NCBI GenBank assembly: GCA_037043455.1
Contig: JAWPHD010001329.1
Coordinates: 1-64,000 of the forward strand
Direction: 5' to 3'
From: Cyrtodaria siliqua
Taxonomy: Eukaryota; Mollusca; Bivalvia; Adapedonta; Hiatellidae
DNA length: 64,000 nucleotides
Of the stretch, positions 32,001 to 43,762 are shown piece after piece. The notes under the pieces were generated by a model that was not told the DNA's origin, made no database searches, and worked only from the letters and a program-made list of their open reading frames with translations. Position 1 is the stretch's first letter; each line of letters starts with the position of its first letter. A program made the translations under genes and the position numbers.

Positions 32001-35000
32001 AGGGCAACATTCCTGTGAAGTTTCATGAAAATCCATCAAGTAGTTTCAGAAGAGTATAGTCTCTACACGTTTTTACTACATAACTCCATGTAAACAAAGA
32101 TGGCCGCTAGCAGCCATGTTTAACATCGAATCAAACGATTTTCGACAAGGACCAACATCCTGTCACGCTGATCATTTTAGAGTAAGTTCAATATCACTTA
32201 TAGTGTTCAAGAAGTAGTCGCTACAACTGTTTTTTTTTAACAGTTGCATTGGCGGCCATCTTGGATTTCAAATCAACGTGAATTTTTGATAGGATCAACT
32301 AGACATCATGGGCAACATTCCTGTAAAGTTTCATGAAAAGCCATCCAGTAGTTTCAGAGGAGTAGTCACCGCAATTTTACATACAGACAGACTATGGACA
32401 CCGCACCAAGGCATAAGCTCTACTGATCTTTGATTAAATATTTTATATTTCAATAGTTTACAATAGTTTATGAGGAACTTCCACGGGTTTTGGGGAATAT
32501 GGTGGTTTATTTTTGGGGAACAAGTGAATGTTGTTTGTTATTTTCAGGGAACAAGGGAACATTGGCATATTTTTTTGGGAACACGAGTTTACAGGAAATA
32601 AAATTCTAATTTCTAGTTTTAATGTAAATAATAATAATAATTCACAAAAATATAACATTTCAAACAAATTGTGATGACAGTGTTGTCTAAAATGCAATAA
32701 TAATTATTGTAGGCCGAATGGTTTGTTAATTTTTGGTAAACACTGGAAATACTTTTAGGGAACAAGGGAACATTGGACAAATATTTCTGGGAAACAATGC
32801 AAAAATGTCTGGGGAACAAGGGAAACGACACCACCCGCCCAACCCACGGGAGCTTATGTGCTTGCATAGCGTGTGCTATGAGGGCTGCAGGGCTTTTTCC
32901 AGGTGTTTTTGGGAAAAGGACTCTTGTAAATTTGGGAAATTTCTATCGTAAAACATTCCAAATTAGAAATTGTTTTCTTCGATAAAATGGCCAACTGAGA
33001 ATTGTTTATGTCAACATTTTGTAAGCTAGGGTGAGGTAAAAAAACAGGGTTTTGATTGTTTTAGATGAAGAAGAGAGAAGAAGAAGTGAATTCACTTGTC
33101 CAGTGTGCGAGTAAATTTTCACACATAAAATGACATGCCAGTAAACCTTGTTTGAATGGATTGAAAGATTTAACAAATGACTATTAATTACGTTTTATCG
33201 TTTTGTCATCTATATATTGACGAGGATGTTATCATTTTTAGCTCTGCTCTACTGATCAGAGATCAGCAGCGCTTATGCCACGGTGCGGCGTCCATTTGTC
33301 CGTCCGTAAACTTTTTTTGTAGCAACTACTCCTCTGAAACTATGAATGGATTTTCATGAAACTTTATAGAAATGTTGCCCATGAAGTCTAGTTGATCCTT
33401 GCAAAAATTCATGTTTCGCGGCCATCCAAGATGACCGCCAAATTCATGTTTCGCAGCCATCCAAGATGAATTCCAAATCTAACAAAAGATCAATGACCTT
33501 GAAACTCCACTGATATATGTTGATAGCTAGATCAGCATTCCTGTGAAGTTTCATAAAAGTCTGTCAAGTAGTTTCAGAGGAGTAGTCGCTACAAGTTGAA
33601 GTTTTTACTATATAACTCTAGGTTAACAAAGATAGCCACTGGCAGCCATGTTTAATGTCGAATCAAAATAATTTTCTACAAGGATCAACATCTTGTCATG
33701 CTGATCATTTCAGAAAAAGCCCCATATCAATTTCACTTACAGTTTTCAAGAAGTAGTCGCTACAAACTTGTTTTTAAAAATCTATGTTTTGCCGTGGTGG
33801 CCATCTTGCAAAATTTCAGGTCGGCCAGAAATTCAAGATGCCGCCACGGCTAAAAATAAATTTTCAAAAAACAAGTTTGTAGCGTTTAGCTATTGTATTT
33901 TTAGCTCTACTGATCAGAGATCATCAGAGCTTATGCCGTGGTGAGGCTTCCGTCGTCCGTCTGTCTGTCCGTCCGTACTGGATGGTTATTCATGAAACTT
34001 TACAGAAATGTTGCCCATGAAGTCTAGTTGATCCTAGGAAAAATTAATGTTGATGTGAAATCCAAGATGGCCGCCAAAGCTAAAAATAGATTTTTAAAAT
34101 ACAAGTTTGTAGCGACTACTTCTTGAAAACTATAAGTGATATTGATATGGGACTTTTTCTAAAATGATCAGCATGACATGATGTTGGTCCTTGTCAAAAA
34201 TTGTTTTGATTCGACGTTAAACATGGCTGCCAGTGGCCATCTTTGTTTACAAAGAGTTATATAGTAAAAACTTGTAGTACTCCTCTGAAACTACTCGATG
34301 GATATTCATGAAACTTTACAGAAATGTTGCCCATGAAGTCTAGTTGATCCTAGCAAAAAGGCATGTTAATGCGAAATCTAAATTGGCAGCCAAAGCTAAA
34401 AATAGATTTTTAAAATACAAGTTTGTAGCGACTACTTCTTGAAAACTTTAAGTGATATTGATATGCGTCTTTTCCTAAAATGATCAGTATGACATGATGT
34501 TGATCCTTGTCGAAAATTATTTTGATTCGACGTTAAACATGGCTGCCAGCGGCCATCTTTGTTTACATAGAGTTATATAATGAAAACTTGTAGCGATTAC
34601 TCCTCTGAAACTACTCAACAGATTTTCATGAAACTTCACACGAATGTTGCTCCTGATGTCTAATTGATCCTTGCAAAACTTCAGGTCGGCCGGAAATTCA
34701 AGATGGCCGCCACAGCTAAAAATAGATTTTCAAAAAACAACTTCGTAGCGACTACTTCTTGAAAACTATAAGTGATATTGATATGGGACTTTTTCTAAAA
34801 TGATCAGCATAACATAATGTTGGTCATACATGTGATATCTCCCGCCGGGAGCTAATTTCTCCCGGAATTTCATGGGATCTCCCGGCCTCTCGCTGGGAGC
34901 TCCATTTCTCCCGGTATTTTCCGCCGAGTTACAAAATTTCGCTATTTGCGAATCCTTTTGGGTAATTGCTATGATTTATTGGATCAAGACCGAGTTTTCC

Positions 35001-37367
35001 GAATGATCTAGAATAAACACTTGCCGTCTTATCTATATCTGTGAAAACATTGCCCCTGGGCGGGTAATTAAAAGGATTAGCATGTCAGGTAATTGGTTAA
35101 TTGTGTGAAAATAATTATTGGATTGTTTGTTTATGACACGTGGCGGCGATACCTGTAATGTCCATGGGAGTTTTGATTATGATAGGATTAAGGAATACAC
35201 CGACTGTAAGTGGGGTGGTAATTAGCGAATTCGGCATCGATTGATATATGGTATATAATATTGATGAGTGCCAAGTTTAATAATGTGAACAATTGTGTAG
35301 ACTTTCAACCGACAAAGGTGATGCTGGCAGCAGCCAAGTCTTGTTGTAATTAGTGGTTAAAAAGTGGACAGAGTCTCAAGATATATACCCTAGCAGATTT
35401 AAATGATGTTATTTTATGGTATGTTTATGAAAGCAGATTAATGATCATCATTAACTAAAAGGTGATGCTGGCAGCAGCCAAGTCTTGTTGTAATTAGTGG
35501 TTAAAAAGTGGACAGAGTCTATATAAAGTGTTTAATTACATGCTATACTTGATTATATGCTATGCTATCATGAAATAAACAGTATTCAACTATTGTATGT
35601 ATAAAATATCATGTTTTTATGCTGATTTATTAAGGTTTATATCAGAAAAAATATATACCGGTACGCGTTAAAAATTTGAGTATAAAAACCTCCCTGAATT
35701 TTGTCAAATCTCCCTGAAAAAAAAGGTCAAATCTCCCTGGTAACCCTCCTGAAAATATCACATGTATGGTTGGTCCTTGTCGAAAATCGTTTTGATTCAA
35801 TGTTAAACATGGATGTCAGTGGCCATCTTTTTTTACATAGAGTTATCTGGTAAAAACTTGTAGCGACTACTCCTCTGTTACTACTCGATGGATTGTCATG
35901 AAACTTCACAGAAATGTTGCTTTTGATGTCTAATTGATCCTAGCAAAAGTTCAGGTCAGCCGGAAATTTATTTACATAGTTATATAATGAAAAGTTGTAG
36001 CGACTACTCGTCTGAAACTACTTGACGGATTTCATGAAACTTCACAGGAATGCTGATCTAGCTATCAAAAATCTATCAGTAGAGCTTCAAGGTCATTGAC
36101 CTCTTGTTTAATATTTAATTTAATTTATAACATGTAATGTTGTTTGAAGCTTTTTTTTTTATAAAACTCATATAGGATGTCGATAACTAGATGACTGTGT
36201 CCATACTAAGCAAAAGGTGTCGATAAAGCGGACGTTGTTGTATGATAAAAAATACTGACGTGATTGGTCAATTATACTGGTAAGGAACATTCGCAACATC
36301 TCGTACACTGCTTTGAAGCATTACTCGAATGTACGCAGGTTTAAATATTGATTACGTCATCGCGCCCTAGACTCCCGCAAAAAAAACCACCAAAACAAAT
36401 TCGAAATCAAAGTTATCATCCAAATGTTGCAATGTTATTCAGCCTATTGCTCCATTAATAGTTTATTTACATGAAAGCAGTGATAAAACCTTCATCTGCA
36501 TTGTAAAAAACAAACACTCAACGCAAATTATATATCAACACGTGTGGCAAGCGGCCATATTGTTTACATAGCAACAGTGCATTATTTTCTGTGCCAGTGC
36601 CTTCCAGCTAACAGAATGTCAAGATTTTGAACATACCGATGCACCGTGATTCTCACGAGGCAGGATCCCAAAGAATGGGATCCCTAAGAATGACGGGATT
36701 GGCCGAGCGTTCACGATTGAGTAAGGAAGAGATACTATGATTAATCAACCAATGGATATCAGACAGTGTTACATATTACTGGTAAAATGTTTATGAAATA
36801 AAATGTTTATAAAATCTACAAACGTGTTCAATGTATGAATATTTTTAATCCGAGCCTTCTCTGACCTTACCAGCCATTTTTACGATTTGTGATATTTCAT
36901 CTGGCTATAAAGCCGCCAAAAAAAAAGGCTTTTAGGGTCAGAGAAGGCTCGGATTAGAATATTTTGAGCTATGTAATGAATTTCGTAACAATATTTATTA
37001 TATGAAGGTAAATAACTATTCATAGCTAATGTTATTTTGTTAAATGCTTATTCGACAAATAAATAAATTTTAATTGAACTGGGGAGCGTATCTGTACTGG
37101 TAATGTCTTTTGCAATACGACATGACCATATTCAGAAATACTCGAATAGTGAGTGGCTAAATATCACAGATGTGCACATTGTAAAGCAGAATGAAATTTG
37201 CCAATAATCGTGTGAAAAATCTGACGAAATTGCATACTTAATGGGCCGCTTCTTAATGAACAGCCTGTCTGACGAAATGAAGTACCGAGGTATTTCGCCA
37301 GGGCCTCTCTTTCGGATACTCGAGTAATGCATCTAAACAATGCCGAACTTGATCTTTGAAAAGTCAT
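28763..37367 (-). CDS. FAM210A: FAM210A-like mitochondrial protein (DUF1279), complete, three exons
   Basis: Exons 37367-37238, 30528-30138 and 29090-28763 join in matching phases into a 282-residue protein; human FAM210A is about 270. Residues 1-43 are rich in Ser/Arg with almost no acid, like a mitochondrial presequence. Residues 44-139 are a variable hydrophilic linker with an 18-residue tandem duplication. DUF1279 covers about 140-240: FKKAYKEHGKVLIGVHLVTS, then WFGSFYYAAHVGVDVIPLME and YKLATPARYTVTLAGT. The rest is a charged, probably coiled-coil tail. In mammals FAM210A sits in the inner mitochondrial membrane and is linked to mitochondrial translation. The C-terminal tail fits FAM210A better than FAM210B. 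The middle intron is 6.7 kb and full of repeats. Confidence 0.85.
29153..29185 (-). repeat. Duplicate of the FAM210A exon 3 acceptor region
   Basis: The 33 bp are nearly identical to 29086-29118, which hold the real polypyrimidine tract and acceptor. In this copy the ccag of the acceptor has become ccaa, so it lacks the AG. Confidence 0.7.
29262..29580 (-). repeat. Family C units, reverse orientation
   Basis: Two units with 'aactaggcttggta', 'actagt', 'gagtttgtgtattaaaacct' and 'gggccataa' are reverse complements of the array at 19291-20880. Confidence 0.75.
29581..30137. other. FAM210A intron, small repeat remnants
   Basis: A 'tttaaagggacaccctacaatcttgaagg' block at 30057-30125 matches the start of MITE-like sequences at 61387 and 63401. 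Nothing else recognised. Confidence 0.45.
30138..30528 (-). CDS. FAM210A: FAM210A exon 2 (linker and start of DUF1279)
   Basis: The acceptor is cataactttcag and the donor CATGT|gtaagt; 129 codons plus two bases at each end. It has NHEQFVGLSTSSYILHKDWS at the start, an acidic/basic linker, then QRFKKAYKEHGKVLIGVHLV and WFGSFYYAAH. There is no in-frame Met at the beginning, so an upstream exon is required. Confidence 0.9.
30529..31496. other. FAM210A large intron, left part
   Basis: No exon recognised. A - strand open frame at 31165-31497 contains GWETGTTHIILFGLGAI but no recognisable domain and looks like dispersed repeat. Confidence 0.4.
31497..32440 (-). repeat. Family A repeat, nearly full length, reverse orientation
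   Basis: Runs from 'aacaagaggtcaatgacctt' (with AGGTCA-A-TGACCT at 31499-31511) through three unit pairs to 'gcaccaaggcataagctcta' and 'ctgatctttgatt' at 32440. It defines both ends of the family. Confidence 0.85.
32441..33237. other. Intron with short GGGAACA repeats
   Basis: Recurrent 'gggaacaagggaacattgg' phrases at 32548-32566 and 32758-32776, and related pieces at 32515 and 32810, suggest an old duplicated block. No gene supported. Confidence 0.45.
33238..36110. repeat. Family A cluster in both orientations
   Basis: 33238-33478 is + oriented, 33480-33835 is - oriented, and 33836-36110 is + oriented, ending 'cttcaaggtcattgacctct' (perfect inverted AGGTCA pair at 36090-36102). The last stretch is split by a transposon at 34825-35768. 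Head-to-head copies make long inverted repeats. Confidence 0.85.
34825..35768. mobile_element. 944-bp non-autonomous transposon with 14-bp perfect ends
   Basis: The ends are CATACATGTGATAT and ATATCACATGTATG, flanked by gttggt on both sides (34819-34824, 35769-35774). Removing the element and one gttggt restores the family A sequence 'gttggtccttgtcgaaaat'. Near the ends are repeated ctcccgg / tctccctg motifs. Inside, a 63-bp segment starting aaaggtgatgctggcagcag is duplicated (35314-35376 and 35458-35520). No protein. Confidence 0.85.
36111..37237. other. FAM210A intron, right part
   Basis: Contains the short inverted-repeat element at 36838-36963 and a small palindrome aggatcccaaagaatgggatccct split by five bases (36661-36684). 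No exon recognised. Confidence 0.45.
36838..36963. mobile_element. 126-bp foldback MITE
   Basis: The left arm includes taatccgagccttctctgac and the right arm gtcagagaaggctcggatta, about 28 bp each with one indel, around a 70-bp centre. It fits a short MITE; no target duplication was firmly identified. Confidence 0.7.
37238..37367 (-). CDS. FAM210A: FAM210A exon 1 (presequence)
   Basis: The proposed start is ATG at 37367-37365 in the context gcgaccATGa. It encodes MTFQRSSSALFRCITRVSER and ends LRSGPL plus one base before donor TTAA|gtatgc, exactly the phase the next exon needs. The open frame extends upstream to another ATG at 37430, but that extension (MEYGTFEEYL and onward) is acidic and would spoil the targeting signal, so the inner start is preferred. 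Confidence 0.65.
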
Positions 37368-37860
37368 GGTCGCAGTCGCTATTTCTCCCCGAATTATCAC
37401 AAGGTACTCTTCAAATGTTCCATATTCCACAAGCTCAACAAGGAAATACTTTCAAAAACGTGCGATTTGACATCGCGTTGCCCTGAAGGTTACCAAAACT
37501 GAGTCGTATAATACGAATAACGACAACTCAAAATGTTCAAATTAAAACTGGTTTATATTCTCGTAAAATTGACTTTGATAACGTGACCATAATTTAGAGG
37601 ACACGATGAAAAGAATACATAGGGCGATATTTTAAATATGTTGTCGCGAAATAAGAGCCGGTGTCATGGTACAATTATACCCGATAGATTGCACCCTCTA
37701 TCCAGAGTTGTCGTTCCTTACAATCAAATCAAAGGACTGAAGGTCCTAAAGTTGATTGAATAGGTGTTTTTAAATAAAAAATTGTTGAATTGGACCATTC
37801 AAGTATTCAGAAACAATCAGGGAAATAATATATGTTTGATTCATTTATTCATAGACCTAT
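37368..37860. promoter_or_regulatory. Region upstream of FAM210A exon 1
   Basis: Presumed 5'UTR and promoter of FAM210A on the - strand, by position only. No TATA box or CpG-rich core was recognised. Confidence 0.25.
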
Positions 37861-40800
37861 AACGTTATACATACATACAAACATTTACATTTACATTTTC
37901 ATGGGAATTTAAGGAATAGGCAATGCCTCGTGTCCCATATGAATTCAGTAGTGATCTGCCACTATGTTCTATGGAAGATTGTTCCTGTGATTTATGACTC
38001 GTATGCTGAAGGAGTTTTGTCTCAAAGACAGTCCTTTTACAAGCCTTCATATTATGTCCTCTCGTTACATGTGTGGTTGGATTAGTAACTTTAATAAACA
38101 GTGATGAAGAGTTCAAATCATATTTATGTTTCAATATCTTGAATGTTTCGATGAGATCGCCTCTGACACGTCTCTGTTCAAGAGAGTACACATCTAAAGC
38201 TGAAAGTCTTTCTTCGTGACTGAGATCTCTTAACTCTGGTACTAGTTGTCCACAGCAACATTATAAACCACTTTCTGAGAAACAACATCCTCTGTGACAA
38301 CCAGCATGGATTTAGACGCTGGAGCATTATGGAGTGAGAGGCGAAACCCTACAGTGGATCCAGTCATTCCTCACCTATAGGAAACAACAAGTCCGGCTAG
38401 ATGGGTCCACATCATCACAGGCAAATGTTTTGTACCCAAGGGAACAGTACTGGGCCCATTATTGTTTCTGGCGTTCGTCAATGATCTACCGGAGTCTATA
38501 CATCTTCGGAAACTAGGTTATTTGCAGACGATGGACTCTTATACAAACATATAAGGTCTACAACAGACAATGCACTACAACAGGACCTCGAGTCCCTTGA
38601 AGAATGGGAAACTAAGTGGCAGATGAGTTTTCACCCTGAGAAATGCTAGGTCATCCACATCTGTACCAACAAGCGGTTTCAACGTAAACCAACATACAGA
38701 TTGCATGGACATCAACTTGAAGCAGTGGACTGCGCCAAATATATTGGAGTCACCTTCAGTGAAGACTTATCACGGAAGACCCAAGTGGACAGCACAGCAG
38801 CCAAGGCTTCAAGGACCCTGGGTTTTCTCAGAAGAAACCTATACAACTGCACCAAGGAGGTCAGAGATAGAACTTACAAGTCCCTTGTACTTCCAACCCT
38901 ATCATATGCCGCAGCAGCATGCGATCCTTACCTCGCAGGGAGCATCGACAAGCTGGAAAAAGTACAGAGAAGAAGAGCAAGGTTTGCCCTTAACAACTAT
39001 TGGGACAAAACACCAGGCTGTGTGACAAGAATGGTAAGGGACCTTGGCTGGCAGACATTAGAAGAGAGAAGATGCAAACAGAGGCTAACAATGCTCTTCA
39101 AAATACAGCATGGACTTGTAGATATGGCACCAGGAGATATACTGCGCTTCAACGACCGCAGAACCAGGGGAGGCCAGCGATTATACCAACCCGCAGCCCC
39201 TCAGAATGTCTACAACTACTCCTTCTACCCTCGTACCACACGCGAATGGAATGTTCTGCCAACTGCAATCACCGACATCAGTTCATTAGAAGACGTCAAG
39301 GCTGCTCTTGACACCACCACTGCAGTCTTATTCTTCCGAGCGTAGTATCATCAGCGCCATGTACATAGTTTTAATTGTAAAATACCATCGTTTTTAACAT
39401 TTTGGAGGACGATCGTTGTCTCATCACCTCAATAAGGTCAACATTACAGTCTAAGAAGTCTCCTGAACTTTTATTGGAAGAAGAAGAAGAAGTTTACGAT
39501 AATTATTAAGGGCTCCAAGCCTGCACACTTAGGAATAATAGAGGACGTGTATAACTGGTATATATAATAATAAAGCTTTTTTTTTTTATCAATGTGTTCA
39601 ACAATTATTTTCAAATAACCGAGACGATGCATCGCTTTCTTTGCTGCTGCACTACACTGCTCACTTGGCTTTCCAGTTTTACTGATTATAACTCCCAAAT
39701 CTCTTTCTGAATCTCAATATCTATATTGTTTAATTTGTAAGTATATTCTGGAGTATCATTACCAAAATGGACTGCTTACACTTGGCTACATTAAATCTAA
39801 GAAGCCATAAATCTGACCATGATTTTAATGTATTTAAATCATCTTGTAATAAATTCATATTTTTACATGAATTGAAAATCTTTGTATCATCCGCAAAAAG
39901 CTGTGATTTACTGTCAATAATATCTGGTAGTTCGTTTATAAAGAATACAAACAAAAGAGGTTCCAGTACTTATCCTTTGGGTACCCCACTTAAGACGTCT
40001 TTCTCTGTAGATGACTGGCCTCTAATAACTACTGTTTGTTTACGTCGAGTGCGAAAATATGTTATCCAATTTAAAACCTTACCCTTTTATCTCATAAGCC
40101 TCCAGTTTCAGTAACTGAATCAAATGCGCTTCGGTAGTCAATATATACAATATCTGTAGATATACCATTATCTAAATCGTCAGTGACTGATTCTAGAGTT
40201 TCTAGCAAGTTTGTTAGACATGATTTACCTTTTACAAATCCATGTTGATTTTTGCTGATCAGATGTTCTGAATTCAAGTGAACAGGAATGCTTTCCCTGA
40301 GTATTGATTCAAGTATTTTACAAGATACACATGTTAAACTAACCGATCTATAGTTAATAACAGAGATTCTAGAACCTTTCTTAAGAAGAGGGTTGACATT
40401 TGCACATTTCCAGTCAAACGGCAATTTACCACAGTCGAGTGTAGTTCGAAGGATTTTCTATGAATCATTATGTACATCATCAAATGACTTCATGTTGAAT
40501 TAAATGGCCTGTCATTGAATGGTTTGTAAATATCCACATTTTGACGGTTATGGCTTCCCATAATGTTCCACTAAGGATAAGCTAGTTTCGTCAAAACTTT
40601 AGGGTTACACCATCAATACCAGGATACTTATCACATTTGAGCAAGTTCCACTTTTTAAAGACATCTTCTACTGCTACTGTGAAGTCACAATCTTCAATGG
40701 ATCTATCAGTTCTTAAATCAAACTTAGGTAAGCTATCGTTTTCAGGTGATTTAGTGAAAACTGACTGAAAGGAATCTGAGAGATATTCAGCAGTTTCTGA

Positions 40801-42560
40801 ATCCGTCTTTGTAAATACTCCATCCTTCTTTTTTTAAATTCTCAACACCTGCTTTCACCTTTTGTTTCCTCCTCATATATCCATACGTGCTTCACGTATT
40901 TTAAAGTGTGCTTTATTTCTGACAACATATTATTCAAACTTCTGTCTTAACTGAGACTGTTTATACTTTCTGAACATGTCGTTTTCCCTTCTAATAGCCT
41001 TCTTAACACTAGAAGTGAGCCATGGTGTCTTATAAAGTTTGTATTTTCCAAAAATATTTTCTGGAGTAAATAGTTCGACTGCAGATGTATATACTAGTTT
41101 GAAATGTGTCAACTGAATCTGAGGATCATCAAGTTTATTACGACAACATTCAAACGCGACCTCCAATCAATATCTTTCAATTCCTCATAATTGGCATTGA
41201 AATGGTTAAAACGATAATGCTCTTCTTCTACTTCATACTGCTACATATACAGTGCCATATCAAACCGACATGATAACTTTTACCTAATGGTGGCAGACAT
41301 ATTATTTTTTCAATCATATTGTTGTCATTAGTAATTACTAAATCCAATAGAGATGGCGTATCACCCAAAGTAAAACGTGTTGGCTCTTCCACATGTTGGA
41401 ACCAATAATTATCTAGGATTATGTCCAAAAAAAACTAAAAGAAAAAGCGCCCCATTCAACAACAAGATTTCTCCAATCAATGTTACCCATGTTGAAACCC
41501 CCATTATCAACAAATGCGTTATACCATTAACTCTTTCAACTTCCTTTAAAACATTCATAAGCCTCTCATCATTTTCTTCACAATGCCTGGTGCTACGATA
41601 AATAACACCGAGAAGTAGTCTGTCTGTTTTATTTTATTGTAAGACTCGCCATAGTTGTGATTTTCAATCTTCGAGCAGTTTACAATTTATCGACCGTATA
41701 GTATCTCTGATAATATAAAAGGCGACTCCTCCACGAGCTCCCAATTGTCTATAGTCCCCAAAAAGTATAAAGCTGTCAATACTTATTTCACTATTCATTA
41801 CTTCCATGTTTCAGAAATTCCAACAATAATATTGATATCTTCACTGAGAACTAAATCTTTTAGTTCAGTCATCTTATTGTCAAGACTTCTAGCATTAGTA
41901 TAATAACACTTGAAAGAATTTGAAGAAAATATATCATTAACATTAATTACTTCCTGGAATGTATTCTCAGAATTATTTAAACTGTCTGAAAATTGACTAG
42001 AAACATTTGTAACATTTAACAAGAACTGTTAACATAACTGTTTAACATACGACTTAATAACTGGCCGACATATCTTCAAATCAGTTTCTCCATTGTCGTT
42101 TCTCTCTGCTAGCTTCCTTATATCCCCCCTTTGATTGAAAGTAAGGTCTGGAGAAATTGCAACATTCTTAACAAATGGTATTTGCTCGTATAGCTCTGGG
42201 GTATTCTTTCAGTCTTTACCTTTCGCCAAAATGTCACGACAAATACTTTCTGTTGTAAAGGTTACCCGCAAAGGTCTACACTTATTGGATTCTTTATTAC
42301 CCATACGCCTCGGGATTTCAATGGATACATCTGGTGATAATAGATCTGATTTCATTACAGTAAGCACCTCTTTCACCATGTTGATATCGTGTTCAATTCT
42401 CCTTTCAATACCATCAGCACCAGACTCCGGAATGCGATAGAACATAGGGTTCCTTTTTCTATTTTAAATATATTTCTGATCATCTAAACAGACCTTAAAT
42501 CGGTCTTCAACTAGCTTCTCAACAACAGATTCATTGGTTTGAGTACTCTGATTACTTATC
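37861..42560 (-). pseudogene. Decayed non-LTR retrotransposon (CR1/L2/Jockey type), split by another LINE
   Basis: Pieces on the - strand in order: ORF1-like fragment (42445-42209, RIPESGADGIERRIEHDINM); endonuclease start (42022-41798, CYYTNARSLDNKMTELKDLV and GISETW); endonuclease end (41428-41228, EEPTRFTLGDTPSLLDLVIT); linker (41166-40930, TPWLTSSVKKAIRRENDMFR); reverse transcriptase fingers (40424-40092, NQHGFVKGKSCLTNLLE); palm with FADDTKIF (39954-39730); LGVIIS-like thumb start (39698-39560) ending YTRPLLFLSVQAWSP; and after the insertion QLVPELRDLSHEERLSALD to YSLEQRRVRGDLIETFKILK (38249-37865). Stops and frameshifts separate the pieces, so it is dead. Such elements encode an endonuclease and reverse transcriptase that copy their own RNA into the genome. 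Confidence 0.85.
38245..39492 (+). pseudogene. 5'-truncated LINE reverse transcriptase, inserted in the - strand LINE
   Basis: Starts within the RT domain (VVHSNIINHFLRNNILCDNQ, then HGFR), is broken at about 38335, and keeps the catalytic FADDG (38521-38535) in a frame with a stop at 38648-38650. It is then open from 38701 to 39345 for the thumb and C-terminal domain (YIGVTFSEDLSRKTQVDSTA, LEKVQRRRARFALNNYWDKT, YPRTTREWNVLP). A 3' tail of GAA repeats (39477-39491) is typical of microsatellite-ended LINEs. No endonuclease is present. Confidence 0.85.
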
Positions 42561-43740
42561 TTATCCATTTATCTGACAAGAATTTCATGAATAAATAGTC
42601 ACTTGCCTGTTTTCTTGACATGTCTTCCACTGATTTCTTTTGTGAAGTTCGTGGTCCAGTGGTAGAGCGCCGAACTCCTGATCAAGAGGTCGTGGGTTCG
42701 ATCCTCCGTCGCGGTCACGTTATTTATCCTTGAGCAAGATAATTAATCCACATTGCTTAGTACTGGCCCTACCCAGGAAGCCATCGAGAGTGATTAATCT
42801 AAGTTGCAAGAACTTGTTTCGCAATCGATGTAAAATAAATATGTTTAAACATAAACTGATTTCTTTAGAGTTGATTGTCTTTTCTCTAACTCTGCCAAAA
42901 TAGATACAATCACATGACATTTTCATTCTGTTGCAAAAACTTGTATTCTGTAATTGTCATGTTAATGCATGAAATATGGAACCAAGATTCACGTTTTTGA
43001 CAGCTTATATCACAGTCTTTATTAGTAACCATTTTTGATAGGTTTTACACGAGTTCTGACCTTTGGTTTGAGTTCCACCAGCCATGTGCTTTTGATTTAC
43101 CACGTGTTTGGGACTTGCTGAAGCCGAACTCTTTCGAGTTTTACCTTGCTTATTGTTACTGGCCATGTTGTATAATATTAAAAGGACACAGAGGACTTAT
43201 ATGCTAGACAATATATTTACAAAATGCATGTTTTTCTTCTGGTTTTCTGAGCTCCAATTGTTTCAATCTCCACGCAGAGTTATCGTTCCTTGCACTCACA
43301 TATATCTCTGCTAACTACTAAATTACAAGATTTTGGTAAAACCTGTTCAATTGGAATATAAGTGCCTGAAACTTATTTATTTCTTGTGTAAATATAATGT
43401 TCAGAATATCTGCAAATTAGATGTTGCAAGATTTAAAATAATGCATGAAAACAATTTAGTTTTGATCGGGACTATTTTACTACAAAAATAATACGTACTT
43501 AGGTCTCCTAGTCTATTCTATTCTATTCTGTTCACTCAACTGTTTGCAGCGAAGCGAAAAGGACCGTAACACAGTCTATAGGTCTCCTCAATCGAAACGC
43601 ATATATAAACATTTCAAACCGAAGCTCGATAGCAAAAAAATACTAAACAAATTTAACTCATAGAAATAAAAATTGAAATTAATTAATATTAGGTCTATAT
43701 TTTATCTTTGCAGATCACGCAAAAGGATTTATTATAAACA
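42561..43740. other. Intergenic sequence with SINE
   Basis: Apart from the SINE at 42645-42840 nothing was recognised. The 68-codon frame at 43108 has no supporting features. Confidence 0.4.
42645..42840 (+). mobile_element. tRNA-derived SINE, well preserved
   Basis: The A box region 'gttcgtggtccagtggtaga' and an intact B box 'gggttcgatcc' are followed by 'tccttgagcaagataattaa', a motif like the central V domain of V-SINEs, and an A-rich tail 'aaaataaata'. It has no acceptor-stem pairing after the B box, so it is not a functional tRNA. Confidence 0.75.
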
Positions 43741-43762
43741 TCGTCAAAACTTTTTCAAATAA

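Noticed and set aside
42655..42720. A tRNA gene (intact A and B boxes)
   Set aside because: The acceptor stem does not pair and a SINE body with an A-rich tail follows.
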